Source: Polyangiaceae bacterium (GTDB taxonomy: Bacteria > Myxococcota_A > Polyangia > Polyangiales > Polyangiaceae). From it: 64,000 bases of DNA. The notes under the pieces were generated by a model. The model was given only the letters and a program-made list of their open reading frames with translations, had not been told where the DNA came from and did not search any database. The stretch covers positions 1 to 64,000 of the forward strand of contig JAICUB010000026.1 in NCBI GenBank assembly GCA_025936045.1. The letters are read 5' to 3'. Shown here in pieces: positions 1 to 10,100 of this stretch (positions are counted from its first letter, which is position 1; each line of letters begins with the position of its first letter). The translations under genes and the position numbers were made by a program.

Positions 1-516
<516 letters not shown>

Positions 517-823
517 TTTTCGTCGGGGGCAGGCGCTCCGCTCGAGCGCCTCGCGTCCATTCCGATCCGAAAGCCACGCCGTGCCGGTCTCACCGGGCTC
601 TCACGTCGGAGGTGGAGCAGCTCTCTTCGACGATCGGGTCCGGCCTGCCGAGACCGCCCGGACATCGCGGCGGGGCTCTGCCCCGCGGGTTACGACCTGA
701 AAGCGAGAGTTTGGTCTTCTGGCCGGCTCTCGAGACCGCGTCTCGATTCAAGGCTTTGGGATTGACGCGGAGAGTCGCGAGGTGACAAAACGGCTCCCTC
801 ACCCAAAAAGGGGAGTCTATTCC
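517..823. other. Intergenic region between rpoD and the OmpA-like gene
   Basis: About 300 bases without a convincing gene. The minus-strand frames here have no recognisable product. It holds two short GC-rich hairpins: 531-551 (8-bp arms, see separate entry) and 670-686 (gcggggc / gccccgc arms with a 3-base loop). A TTGACG hexamer at 762-767 could be a -35 for the downstream lipoprotein gene, but no good -10 lies at the right distance. No tRNA or other RNA signature was seen. Confidence 0.5.
531..551 (+). terminator. Possible transcript hairpin after rpoD
   Basis: Arms aggcgctc and gagcgcct with a 5-base loop lie 15 bases after the rpoD stop codon. There is no U-tract after it, so it may be a weak terminator or a 3' end stabilising structure only. 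Confidence 0.3.
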
Positions 824-1648
824 ATGAAGATCCTTGGCGCGGGCAGGAAGCCCGCTTCCCTAATCCTCTTGGCGTCCTCCGTCGCGTTGCTCGTCGCGTG
901 CGGTGGAACCACGGTGTTCTCCGGCAAGGGGCCGGTGTCGATCGCCGGCGATCTGCCGCCGCCCCCGCCGCCGCCTCCGCCGCCCCCACCGAAGGCGCCC
1001 GAACCGCCGCCGAAGGTGGTCGTGAAGGACAACAAGATCGAGATCACCGAAAAGATTCAGTTCGAATACAACAAGGCAACGATCTTGCCGGAGTCCTTCG
1101 CGCTGATGGACGAGATCGCCTCGGTCATCAAGAAGAACCCGCACATCAAGAAGATCGGGATCGAAGGTCACGCGAGCTCCGAAGGCGACGCGAAGCACAA
1201 CCTCAAGCTCTCGGACGACCGCGCGCACGCAGTGATGACGTACCTCGTCGATAAGGGCGGCGTGCCCGCGACGGCGCTCGTAGCCAAGGGCTACGGCTCG
1301 CAAAAGCCGCTGGTCGACGACAGCGACAAGGCGGTCAAAGGCAAGTCGAAGGAAGAGGCGGAAGCCCTCCACGAGAAGAACCGCCGCGTCGAGTTCAACA
1401 TCCTCGAGCAGGACGTGACGAAGAAGAAGGTGTCGGTCGACGCCACCACCGGCAAGGAAACCGTCCTCGAAGAGAAGACGCTCGCCGAGAAGAAGGAACA
1501 GGCCGAGCCCGAGGCCGCCGACAAGATGAAGGCGAGCGAAACCGACACCAAGAAGAAGGCGGGCGAGACCGACACCAAGAAGAAGGCGGGCGAAGGCGAC
1601 AGCAAGGCGCCCAAGAAGCAGCCGATGAAGAAGGAAGAGAAGAAGTGA
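824..1648 (+). CDS. OmpA-family (peptidoglycan-associated) lipoprotein
   Basis: 274 residues from the ATG at 824, chosen because a GGGGAG Shine-Dalgarno lies just upstream and a lipoprotein signal follows directly (hydrophobic stretch ending LLVAC, lipidated Cys26). A run of twelve prolines (about residues 42-60) links the anchor to an OmpA-like domain (about 70-195: FEYNKATI, IEGHASSEGD, LSDDRAHAV, NRRVEFNIL) that in this family binds peptidoglycan diaminopimelate. It probably tethers outer membrane to wall. The C-terminal 70 residues are unusual: a Lys/Glu-rich tail with a repeated ETDTKKKAGE unit, possibly an extra contact with wall or nucleic acid (inference). The next gene starts 29 bases downstream, suggesting co-transcription. 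Confidence 0.88.
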   Translation: MKILGAGRKPASLILLASSVALLVACGGTTVFSGKGPVSIAGDLPPPPPPPPPPPPKAPEPPPKVVVKDNKIEITEKIQFEYNKATILPESFALMDEIASVIKKNPHIKKIGIEGHASSEGDAKHNLKLSDDRAHAVMTYLVDKGGVPATALVAKGYGSQKPLVDDSDKAVKGKSKEEAEALHEKNRRVEFNILEQDVTKKKVSVDATTGKETVLEEKTLAEKKEQAEPEAADKMKASETDTKKKAGETDTKKKAGEGDSKAPKKQPMKKEEKK

Positions 1649-1677
1649 CCACGCGAGGGCCACTAGGAGTACGAACC

Positions 1678-2085
1678 ATGGCAAACACCATCTCGAAGTT
1701 CGGCCTGGTCGCACTGCTCGCCAGTGTCACCGGCTGCCAGTTTTACGCGCGGAGCCCCGAGGACTATCGGGATGCGACGCAGAAGGTCCTCGACACCAAG
1801 GCCGGGGACATCAAGGCCTGCTACGACACGGCGCTCAAGGGCAACCAGGGGCTCCAGGGTCGCGTGGCCGTCCAGTTCACGGTGGAAGCCGAGACCGGGA
1901 CGATCAAGGACGTGAAGCTCGACCCCGCTGGCACGACGGCTCCGGCCGACGTGTCCGGGTGCGTTACGAACGCGCTCACCGGGCTCAAGTTGGATCCGCC
2001 GGACAAGCGCGACGGCATCGCGACGTGGACGTACGACTTCAGCTCGAAGCCGGCGCCCGCACCCGCGCCTGCTCCGCCCAGCTGA
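1678..2085 (+). CDS. AgmX/PglI C-terminal-like domain lipoprotein
   Basis: 135 residues from the ATG at 1678, which has an AGGAGT ribosome site 8 bases upstream; an earlier in-frame start would overlap the upstream stop codon. Residues 1-18 form a signal ending VTGC, so it is a likely lipoprotein. The rest (KAGDIKACYDTALKGNQGLQ, GRVAVQFTVEAETG, VSGCVTNAL) matches the TonB-like fold named AgmX/PglI C-terminal domain, common in myxobacteria as a small envelope module. Two cysteines (in IKACYD and VSGCV) sit at the usual paired positions. The C-terminus is a short Pro/Ala tail. Exact role is unknown; pairing with the OmpA-like lipoprotein suggests an envelope-spanning function. Confidence 0.8.
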   Translation: MANTISKFGLVALLASVTGCQFYARSPEDYRDATQKVLDTKAGDIKACYDTALKGNQGLQGRVAVQFTVEAETGTIKDVKLDPAGTTAPADVSGCVTNALTGLKLDPPDKRDGIATWTYDFSSKPAPAPAPAPPS

Positions 2086-2121
2086 GCGAGCGCGGAGAGC
2101 GCGGGACTCCGCGCGACACGA

Positions 2122-2154
2122 CGAAAGGCCGGTTCACCCGGCCTTTCGCCTTTT
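2122..2154 (+). terminator. Intrinsic terminator of the OmpA/AgmX-domain operon
   Basis: A perfect 11-bp stem (cgaaaggccgg / ccggcctttcg, 2122-2132 and 2138-2148) with loop ttcac is followed by cctttt. It sits 36 bases after the stop codon and just before the converging gene's 3' end. Confidence 0.8.
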
Positions 2155-2166
2155 GTGAGCCGCGCC

Positions 2167-5100
2167 TCAGTCGCCGGTCCAGGGGCGCCCGAGCTTGGCG
2201 AGCGCATCCTTTGCTTCGGCTCGGTAGGGCGAGTCTTTCGGCCCAAGCCGCAAGAACGCTTCCCAGTGACTCGCCGCTTCGGGCTTCATGCCGAGGGCCT
2301 TGGCGAGATAGTGGTGCGCTTCCCACAGCCAGCGCGGCGGTTGCTCCGCCTTCTCACCCCAGGTGATGGCCTTCTCGAGCTCGACACGGCCCGCCTCGTT
2401 CATCTGGTTGATGACGAGCAACTTGCCGTAGCGGAAGCGCCAGACGGGGTTGTCGGGTTGAGCGACGACGGCCTTCTGCCATTCGGCGAGCGCGTCGTGC
2501 TCGCGACCGAGCTCGTGATACGTGTCCGCGAGCTCGGCACGCGCTTCGGCCCGGGCAGGGTTCAGCTTCAACGCCTGCATGAGATCGGCCAAGGCGTCCT
2601 TCACGGCGCCGCCCCGCGCGCGGAGGACGCCGCGCTGCCAGTACGCGTCGGCGAGCGACGGATCGAGCGCGAGCGCTGCCTCGAGCTCCTTGTCGGCCTT
2701 GGCGACGTTCTTGGCCTCGTTCGCCGCCCAACCCGCGTACAGGTGGTACTCGGCGCGCTTGCCGTCGAGGTCGACGGCGCGCTCGAAAAGGCGCTGTGAA
2801 TCGGCGATTTTGTCCTGCGCGAGGAGCGCGCGACCGAGGCAAAAGTTCGTCTCCGCCGAGTTCGGTCGCTGCGCGAGCACCTTGCGCAAAATTTCCTCGG
2901 CCTCGGCGGCATGGTCGGCGGCCACGTTGCCGCAGCCGACGCGCAGCATGAGCTCAGGATCGTTCGGGGACTTCGCAAGCGCATCTTGGTACGCCTTGAG
3001 CGCCTCGGTCGCGTGACCGGTCGCCTCGAAGATGAGGCCGCGCTCGAGGGCGAGCCCGGGGTGATCGCGGTCGGTCGCCGCGACCTCGTCGAACACCTTG
3101 CTCGCCGCGTCGTATTTATGACTACGGCGGAGCGCGACGCCGAGCTCGAAGCGCGCGGCGAGATCCTCGGAGTCGAGCTCGAGCGCGCGGCCGAGCTCGC
3201 TCTCCGCGTCGGGCAAGCGATTCTGGTCGAGCGCGAGGTGGCCGAGAGCGCGGTGCAACGCGGCCGATTCCGGCAGCTTCTTCTTCGCTTCGGCGAGCGT
3301 CTTCTGCGCGTCTTCGGCCTGACCGCGCTGATTCTGGAGCGTCGCGAGCGCGACGTAGACGTTCACGAGCTCGGGCGACGGCGGCGCGGCGTCGATCGCC
3401 GCGTGATAGACCGAGTTCGCGCGATCGCCGTCGCCCGCGGCCTCGAGCGCGCGGCCGTACCAATAGGCGATCACCGCGTCTTTCGGCTGCGCCTTGGAGA
3501 GCCCCGCGAGGGCGCGTGTCGCGTCCTCGATACGCTCGAGCGCGAGCTTGCTCTTCGCCGCGCCAATCTGCGCGCGGACGAAGCTCGGGTCCGTCTGCGA
3601 CGCGGCCTCGAAGCGCGCGAGCGCGTCCGCGTAGCGCGCGGATTGAAACAGAGCCTCCCCGAGCCCGACGAGCGCCGCTGCCGCCGTGGGGTTCACCTTG
3701 AGGGCAGCTGAGTATGCCTTGTCGGCGAGCGCCACGTGCCCGCGCGCGAGGTGAATGTCGCCGAGGAGCGTTTGCGCGAGCACGAGCTCGTCCGGGCTCG
3801 CCGAGCCCGGGCTCGCGCTGAGCTTCTCGATCGCGGCGATCGCGTCGACGTCGCCGCCCTGCGCGCCGGCGCGCAGGCGCGCGAGCAGGAGCTGTCCTCC
3901 GAAGTGCGCCGGGTTGCGCGCGAGAGCGAGCTTGGCCGAGGCTTCCGTCGCGGCGCGGTCGCCGGCCGCGTATTGGGCGCGCGCGAGCCCGTAAGCCGCG
4001 CGTGCACTGGCTTCGAGCTTCTCGACCTTCTGCCACGCCTCGACCGCCGCGCCGTCCCCCGCGCGGAGCGCGAGCTCGGCGACGAGCACGGCGAGGTCGA
4101 CGTCGGTCGGGCGTCCCTGCGCGAGGGCTCGCGCGGCCTGGAGCGCCGGCGCCACTTGACCCTCGACGCCGCGATTCGCGGCGCGCGCGGAGTCGGCGTT
4201 CGCCGTGTTCGGGTCGAGCAAGGCGCTCATGAGGACGGAGCCCTGGGAATGCAGGGCCGGATCGCGCCCGAAGCGGAGCTCGGTGAGGTAGTCGGAGAAC
4301 GCGAGATACGCGGCGAGCGGCTCGAGGCGCTTCGCCTCCGCGCGTGCGCCGTCGAGCGCCGCGAGGGCACGCCGGCTGTCGGGAAAGACGTCGTGGCCGA
4401 ACGCGCGGCGCGTCGCCGCGATCGAAGCGGCGAGTAGACGCTCGTGCTCCCCTTCGTTCAGCTTGTCGCTGATCCAGTACGCGCCGTACGGACCGAGCGC
4501 GGGCAAGAACGACAGCGAGCCGCCGGCCACGGCGACGAAGAGGAGACCGCCGAACAGGCGCAACGGCCAGCGCGGGCGTTGCCTCGGCTGGACCGCGGGC
4601 ATGCCCGGCTTTAGCGCCGTCGCCGCGGCGACTTGCGGGCGCTCCTGCGGCACGGCGCCGAACTCCATGTCCTCCTCGCCGCGCGGGGAGTCCGAGCGCT
4701 CGAGCGGCGTCTCCACGTCGACGCCGGCGGAATCACCCTCGAGGTTGACCTCGCCGTAGCTCGTCCCTCCGCCGGCCGAACGCGTGAGTGGCGCGCCGCT
4801 CACCGGCGGGTCCGACCGCCGCCCACGCGGCTGCGACGGGATCGGCGCCTCTCCGAACGGATCGGCCTCGAGCGAATCGACGGTGCTCCCGACGGACGTC
4901 GAGTTCGGCGCCGCGGGCCGTCCGCTCGGCAGCACGGGTGGCAGCTCGATCTCCCCGAAGGTGCCGCTCGTGTGGGCGCTCGGCTGCGGCGATGCGTGAG
5001 CCGGACCGAGCTCGAAGTCGAGCTCCCCGAAGCCCGCCGGCGCGCCCATAGGAAGGGCAGGACGCTCGGGCGCTCGCAACGGCAGTCCCGCGGCGGGCGT

Positions 5101-6255
5101 CGGTAGTCCCGCTGCGACCGCCGGCAAGCCGGCGCTCCGTGCGGGCAAACCCGCGAAGACGGCCGGAACGTCGTCGTGCGCGACGGGGAGATCGGCGGAA
5201 ATGGCCGGCAAATCCGCGCGCGAAACGGCGCGGGCGGGGAGTCCGGCGCCGCCGGCCGAGTGCGGCTGCGGCAAGCCCGCCTCGAGTAGATCGGGCAAAT
5301 CCAGATCGAACGTCGCGGACCGCGGCGCAGCGCTCGGCGCACGAGCGGCCGCGCTCACGTCGGGCAAGTCGAGCTCGAGCGGAGAGGCGCGCGGTGAGGG
5401 CAGATCGAGATCGAGCGCGGCGCCCGGGCCGCCAGCTCCTCTGGGAGAGCTCGAAATTTCGTCGCTGAAGCTCGGCGCGGTCCGGCGCGCAGGCGCGGGC
5501 AGATCCGCCTCCGGCATCGGCGGCGGCGCGCCGACGACGGCTGGAAGATCGACGTCGAGCGACATCGCCTCCGGAGCGCGCGGTATCGGGATCGCCGGCA
5601 GATCTTCGTCGTCGGAGCGCGACGGTTGCGCGGCGCGCGGCGGTTCGGGAGGCCGCACGGGCGGGACGGCCGCTCGCGCCGGCGCGGGCTTCGGTCGTGC
5701 GGGTGCCGGCAGATCCGCGTCGGCGGGGGCGGCTCGCGGCGGCTCGCCGCTCACCGCGGGGAGATCGGTGTCGAGGTAGGGGTCCGAAGTGGCCGCAGGC
5801 GCGGGCTCGGGGGGCTTCGCGCCTGGACGTGGAGGCGGCGGCCGACCAGGAGGAGCCGGGCGAGGCGGCGCGACGGGCGGCCCGACGGGAGTGGCGGTCG
5901 GCGACGCTACACGCGCGGTCGGCGTGCCACCGAGCGCCGGCGCGAGCGGGCGCTTCGGCACGGGCGGAGGCAGGTTGATGCCGAGCGCCGACGGCGCGAC
6001 TCCGACCATCGTCTTCGCGGCAGCCGCATTGCCGCGAGCGGGCGGCGGTGGTGGGGCGCCTGCACCGGCCGCGGGCGGCGCCGGCACCGGACCACCGAGC
6101 ACGGGGCTCGGTCCGGTACGCCGGGCGTCGTCAGGTTGCTCTACTTGGAACGAGGTGCCGCACTTGGGGCACCTCATCTTCAGACCCGACGCCGGGACCC
6201 TCCGCTCATCGACCTGATAGGGCGCATTGCACCCTGGGCACTCGACTTTGAACAT
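2167..6255 (-). CDS. Zinc-ribbon, single-pass membrane, tetratricopeptide repeat protein
   Basis: 1362 residues. Residues 1-38 are an MJ0042-type zinc ribbon (C6-x2-C9 and C29-x2-C32). Residues 50-555 are a low-complexity Pro/Ala linker holding about a dozen DLPA-like motifs (about 163-395) and three (F/Y)GE-hydrophobic motifs (GELDFELG, FGEIELPP, YGEVNLEG). A single membrane span lies near 564-590 (RLFGGLLFVAVAGGSLSFLP). Residues 600-1362 are stacked TPR units (for example YWYGRALEAAGDGDRANSVY, AEYHLYAGWAANEAKNVAK). With the ribbon cytoplasmic, the TPR array would be periplasmic. The layout recalls myxobacterial gliding and polarity proteins such as GltJ/AgmX, but no specific orthologue can be named. 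It is transcribed convergently with the AgmX-domain operon. Function is probably protein-protein scaffolding. Confidence 0.85.
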   Translation of the reverse strand: MFKVECPGCNAPYQVDERRVPASGLKMRCPKCGTSFQVEQPDDARRTGPSPVLGGPVPAPPAAGAGAPPPPPARGNAAAAKTMVGVAPSALGINLPPPVPKRPLAPALGGTPTARVASPTATPVGPPVAPPRPAPPGRPPPPRPGAKPPEPAPAATSDPYLDTDLPAVSGEPPRAAPADADLPAPARPKPAPARAAVPPVRPPEPPRAAQPSRSDDEDLPAIPIPRAPEAMSLDVDLPAVVGAPPPMPEADLPAPARRTAPSFSDEISSSPRGAGGPGAALDLDLPSPRASPLELDLPDVSAAARAPSAAPRSATFDLDLPDLLEAGLPQPHSAGGAGLPARAVSRADLPAISADLPVAHDDVPAVFAGLPARSAGLPAVAAGLPTPAAGLPLRAPERPALPMGAPAGFGELDFELGPAHASPQPSAHTSGTFGEIELPPVLPSGRPAAPNSTSVGSTVDSLEADPFGEAPIPSQPRGRRSDPPVSGAPLTRSAGGGTSYGEVNLEGDSAGVDVETPLERSDSPRGEEDMEFGAVPQERPQVAAATALKPGMPAVQPRQRPRWPLRLFGGLLFVAVAGGSLSFLPALGPYGAYWISDKLNEGEHERLLAASIAATRRAFGHDVFPDSRRALAALDGARAEAKRLEPLAAYLAFSDYLTELRFGRDPALHSQGSVLMSALLDPNTANADSARAANRGVEGQVAPALQAARALAQGRPTDVDLAVLVAELALRAGDGAAVEAWQKVEKLEASARAAYGLARAQYAAGDRAATEASAKLALARNPAHFGGQLLLARLRAGAQGGDVDAIAAIEKLSASPGSASPDELVLAQTLLGDIHLARGHVALADKAYSAALKVNPTAAAALVGLGEALFQSARYADALARFEAASQTDPSFVRAQIGAAKSKLALERIEDATRALAGLSKAQPKDAVIAYWYGRALEAAGDGDRANSVYHAAIDAAPPSPELVNVYVALATLQNQRGQAEDAQKTLAEAKKKLPESAALHRALGHLALDQNRLPDAESELGRALELDSEDLAARFELGVALRRSHKYDAASKVFDEVAATDRDHPGLALERGLIFEATGHATEALKAYQDALAKSPNDPELMLRVGCGNVAADHAAEAEEILRKVLAQRPNSAETNFCLGRALLAQDKIADSQRLFERAVDLDGKRAEYHLYAGWAANEAKNVAKADKELEAALALDPSLADAYWQRGVLRARGGAVKDALADLMQALKLNPARAEARAELADTYHELGREHDALAEWQKAVVAQPDNPVWRFRYGKLLVINQMNEAGRVELEKAITWGEKAEQPPRWLWEAHHYLAKALGMKPEAASHWEAFLRLGPKDSPYRAEAKDALAKLGRPWTGD

Positions 6256-6379
6256 CGCCTCGAGTTCTCGGGACTAGTACTACTCCTAGCCCGCGCTTCA
6301 TAGAAGAGCCGTGTCCCTCGCGTGATCGCGCGCGCGTCCTACGCGTCCGAGGCCGATCGTGCTACGGCCCGGACCCTTC

Positions 6380-6964
6380 ATGGACCGGCAGCGGACGATC
6401 GGGCTCGCAGCGCTCTTCCTTCTTCTCGTGGCAGTCGCCGTCGCGTGGACTCACATCCCGCGTGGTGAGCCGGCGACGGCGGCGCCTTCCGCCACGGTGA
6501 GCACACCTGCGCCGAGTGTCGCTGCCGCACCCACACCGTCCGCATCGGCCGCAGCGACCGATGAGGCGGAGGGCGCGCCTCCGAGCGACGAGAACGCGGC
6601 CGAGGGCTTCGATATCCTGCCGGACGGCCGCAAGGCTCCTTCCCTACCCGACTCGGCTCCTCAGGAGGTGACGTTCGGCGTCATCGTCTTCGCGTACCAG
6701 GGTGCTCAGTTCGCCGCCCCGAACGCACGCACCAAAGAACAGGCGAAGCAAAAGGCCGTCGCGGCGCTCGCCGACGCCAAGCACGACTTTTCGGCGGCTG
6801 TCACCAAGGGCGACCACGGGTCGACCTCGAACGCGGGGCGCATGCCGCGCGGCATGCTCGAGAGAGCCGCGGAGTACGTCCTCTTCACGCTCGCCAAAGG
6901 CGAGGTCGCCTCCGAGCCGGTCGACACACCACGCGGCTATTGGGTCCTCCGTCGTATCGACTAG
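6380..6964 (+). CDS. Membrane-anchored parvulin-like (PpiC) peptidyl-prolyl isomerase domain protein
   Basis: 194 residues from the ATG at 6380; an upstream in-frame GTG at 6359 would add seven residues. Residues 7-24 are an N-terminal hydrophobic anchor (GLAALFLLLVAVAVAW), followed by a Pro/Ala/Ser linker to about 95. The last 100 residues follow the PpiC rotamase pattern: KEQAKQKAVAAL, a DFSAAVTKGDHGSTSNAGRM segment, MLERAAEYVLFTLAKGEV and a closing GYWVLRRID. The usual opening RHIL motif is replaced by FGVIVFAYQG, so catalytic competence is uncertain. Likely a periplasmic folding factor or a non-catalytic relative. Divergent from the zinc-ribbon gene with a 124-base gap. Confidence 0.72.
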   Translation: MDRQRTIGLAALFLLLVAVAVAWTHIPRGEPATAAPSATVSTPAPSVAAAPTPSASAAATDEAEGAPPSDENAAEGFDILPDGRKAPSLPDSAPQEVTFGVIVFAYQGAQFAAPNARTKEQAKQKAVAALADAKHDFSAAVTKGDHGSTSNAGRMPRGMLERAAEYVLFTLAKGEVASEPVDTPRGYWVLRRID

Positions 6965-7177
6965 GAAGGCGAGGAAGCGCAGCGGCGCCTCGACTGACAT
7001 CGATAAGCGCCGGATGTAGCCGCGTGTGTGTGTGAAGGACGATCCGCCGCGCGGCCGAATTGCGGCCGAGTGAAGCTTTAAGCGCGCGCGGCGAGGCCTC
7101 ACTCGCTTACGATTGTTACTTCCGCTCGAGGGCACTATTCTGCGGTGCCTAACTCTGCGGAAAGGCCCGCTGTTTTC
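6965..7177. other. Intergenic region upstream of the giant TPR operon
   Basis: 213 bases with no gene. It contains a candidate promoter (separate entry) and a TAAGCTTTAAGCGCGCGC-like AT-to-GC transition near 7070-7090; no terminator hairpin stood out. Confidence 0.4.
7113..7141 (+). promoter_or_regulatory. Candidate sigma-70-type promoter for the TPR operon
   Basis: TTGTTA (7113-7118) and TATTCT (7136-7141) are 17 bases apart; each matches 4 of 6 consensus bases. Initiation would fall near 7148, which favours translation from the ATG at 7178 over the GTG at 7145. Confidence 0.35.
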
Positions 7178-10100
7178 ATGACGAGCACGTCGAGGACGGG
7201 GAGCGCGCTGGCCGCTGCGTCGGGTCAGGATGCCGCGCAAGTCGTAGCTACGGTCGCGCGGCTCCGTTCGGAGCAAGCGGCGAGCACTACCTCGCTCCGA
7301 GCAGCAGTGCTGCTCCACGAGGTCGGCGTGCTCGAAGAAGCGCTCGGCGACGAGGCCGCGGCGGCGCGCGATCAGCTCGCCGCCGTCAACGTCGAACCGG
7401 AGTTCACCGAGCCGCTCGAGCGACTGATCGCGATCATCGAACGCCGCCAGTCGTACAAGAATCTCGGCAAGCTGCTCGACCGCCTGGTCAAGGTCGCCGT
7501 CACCTCGAACGATCGAGCGCGCGCGCTGCTCGACCAAGCCTTCTTTCTGCAGGACCACGAAGGCGACGCCGCCGGCGCGCGGGCACTCGCCGAGCAAGCC
7601 TCGGACGAAACTCCGGACGACCCGACCGTATGGCTGGCACTCGAGCTCATCGCGCTGCGCTCGGGCGACAACGAGCTCAAGGAACGCGCGCTGTCGCGGC
7701 GCGCGACGCTCACGCAGATACCGGAGTGGCAAACGCTGCTCCTGCTCGACCTCGCGGAGTTGAGAGCGCTCGACGGCGATGCCGAAGGCGCCGTCTCGGC
7801 GATCGATCTCGCAACGTCGCTCGAAAGCCGCTCGAAGTACTCGGGTCTCTGCCGGGCGGAGCGCGTCGCGCGCGTGATCGGTGACCGCGCGCTCGAGGCG
7901 CGGAGCCTCGAAGCTCAAGCCGCCGCGGTCCTCGAGGCCATTGCCGACGGCGCGCGCGGAGACGCGGCGGGCGTACCCGTTCGGCGTCGAACCAAAGCAC
8001 ACGCCGCCGACGCATGGCTTCGCGCCGCCGAGGTGCACCGGGCGTCGGGCGGGATCCAACCGGCGATCGAGCTTTTGGATCGGGCGCTCGCCGAGCTGCC
8101 CGGTGATGCGGCGCTCACCCACGCGCGCCTCACCGCCGCGGAGACGACCGGGGACGCGGTGACGATGGCGCGGCTCGCCCGCGCCGAGCTCGAAGCCGGT
8201 GCGCACGGTGAGCTCGCCGCCGCGCTCTGGCTCCGTATCGCGGAGGCCGCAGCCTCCGACTCGGACAGCGCCGGCGCGCTCGATGCCGTCCGCCGGGCGC
8301 TCACGGAGGACCCGCGCAGCATTCCCGCGCGCGCGCTCGAGCTCGATCTCCTGGGTTCGGGCAACGACCCAGCAGCGCTCGCCGGCGCGCTCGAAGCCAC
8401 GGCCGAGCGGGTCGCGACGGATCGCTCGCGCGCCGGGTTTTACCTGCTCGCCGCCGACACCTGGGCTCGCCAGGCGCGTGACGCTCAAGGCGCGCGCGCC
8501 GCGCTCTCGCAGGCCGGCATGTCCGGGGCTCCCCCGAGCCTGGTCGCACGCGTCGGCCGGCTGCTCGCCGCGAGCATCGACGACGCGCACTGGTACGAGG
8601 AGTCGACGCGTCGTGTGCTCGGCCAGGGCGCGACGCTCGAAGAGCAGGTGAGTCTTTGGTTCGAGCTCGGACGCGCGCGGGCGCTGCGGGGCGATCGCAG
8701 CGGCGCCGAGGCGGCGTTCGACGCAGTGGCGGCCGCGCCGAACGGCGGCTTCCTCGGGGCGGCGCTGAGTGCGTACGCGCTCGAGCTCTTACCGGAGGCG
8801 GAGATCCCCCAAGCCGAAGGGAGCGCGCAGTCGCCCCCGAAAACGAAGGCGTGGGCGCCGCTGTTCGCGCTCGCGCGCGAGACGACGAACGAAGAGCTCG
8901 GACGCGCCGAGCGACTCGCGGGCGCATTGCGCGCGCTCGTGCGCGGTGAAAGCGCCGCGGCGCTCGAAGCGCTCGCGGCACTCCACGAGGACGAGCCGGC
9001 CGATGCCGTGGTCGCGACTGCGCTCGCCGCGCTCGAGCTCGAAGGACAAAGACCCGAGCGCGCGGCCCAGGCGCTCCGAGCGTGCGCCGGCGCCCTCTCC
9101 GACGCTGAGCTCGCGACGGCCCTACGCTTCGAAGCCGGGCTCGTCGATTGGCGCGGCGGCTTGCACGAGTCCGCGCTCGATTCCTTCGAGCTCGCGCACG
9201 ACGCAGCGCCGCAAGCCGCCGCGCTCCTGCGCAGCTGGGGCACGCGCGCCGCGCCCGCGGCCGACGCCGACGCGAGGCGCCGCGCGCTCGAAGCCGCCGA
9301 AGCGGACGACCCGGGCACGAGCGCGCTCGAGCGCTTCGCGTTCGAGCTCGGCACGGACGGGCAAGAAGCGGCCGCGCGGGCGGCGCTCGAGCGAGCGGGC
9401 GGCCCCGAAGGCAGCGGCCCGAACCTCGCGGCGACGCTCGCGCGCGCGGCCTGGGACGGCGCCGATCGCGAGCGGCGCGCCGTCGCGCTCGACGTGATCT
9501 CGGAGCGAAGCGCGCAGGCGGCGGCGTTCGCCCGCGCCGCGGCGTTCGAGCTCGAGCTCGCGCGTTCCGGTGACGCTGCGCCGGAAGCGGCCGAGGCCGA
9601 AGCGCTCGCCGCGCGCTGGGCCGAGGCCGATGCTGAGCCGGTCGCCGCGCTCGAGTGGCTCGGCGCCGCGATTGCCAAGGGCGACGTCGGCGCGGAAGTA
9701 AGCGCCCGCCGAGCGCTCGCCGAGCGTATCGGCGGTGTCGAAGGCCAAGCGCTCGACGCGAGCGCGAGCCTCTGCGCGTGGCTCACCGGGCTCGAGGAGC
9801 CGCCCGTGCTCGGCGGCGACAGCCCGGCCGTCGCCCTCGCCAACGTCGAGATCGCGCCGCCCGGCTCCGATCCGCACCGGCGCGGCTCGGCGCTCGCGCG
9901 CGCGGCGAGCCTCTTCGGCGAGGAATCCCTGCCCGTGATGCAAGCGCTCGCGGGCTATAACCAGCTCGCGGCCGGCGAAGCATCCGCCGCGCTCATTACG
10001 TTCCGCGGCGTGGTCGACGCCGCTCCCCAAGAGCTCATGGGCTGGGAGGGGCTGCGCACCGCGGCCGAGATGCTCGACGAACGCGGCGTGCTCGCCGAAG

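Noticed and set aside
6644..8590. A 648-residue minus-strand frame overlapping the parvulin and TPR genes
   Set aside because: Antisense shadow crossing two plus-strand genes and their intergenic region; no conserved motif.
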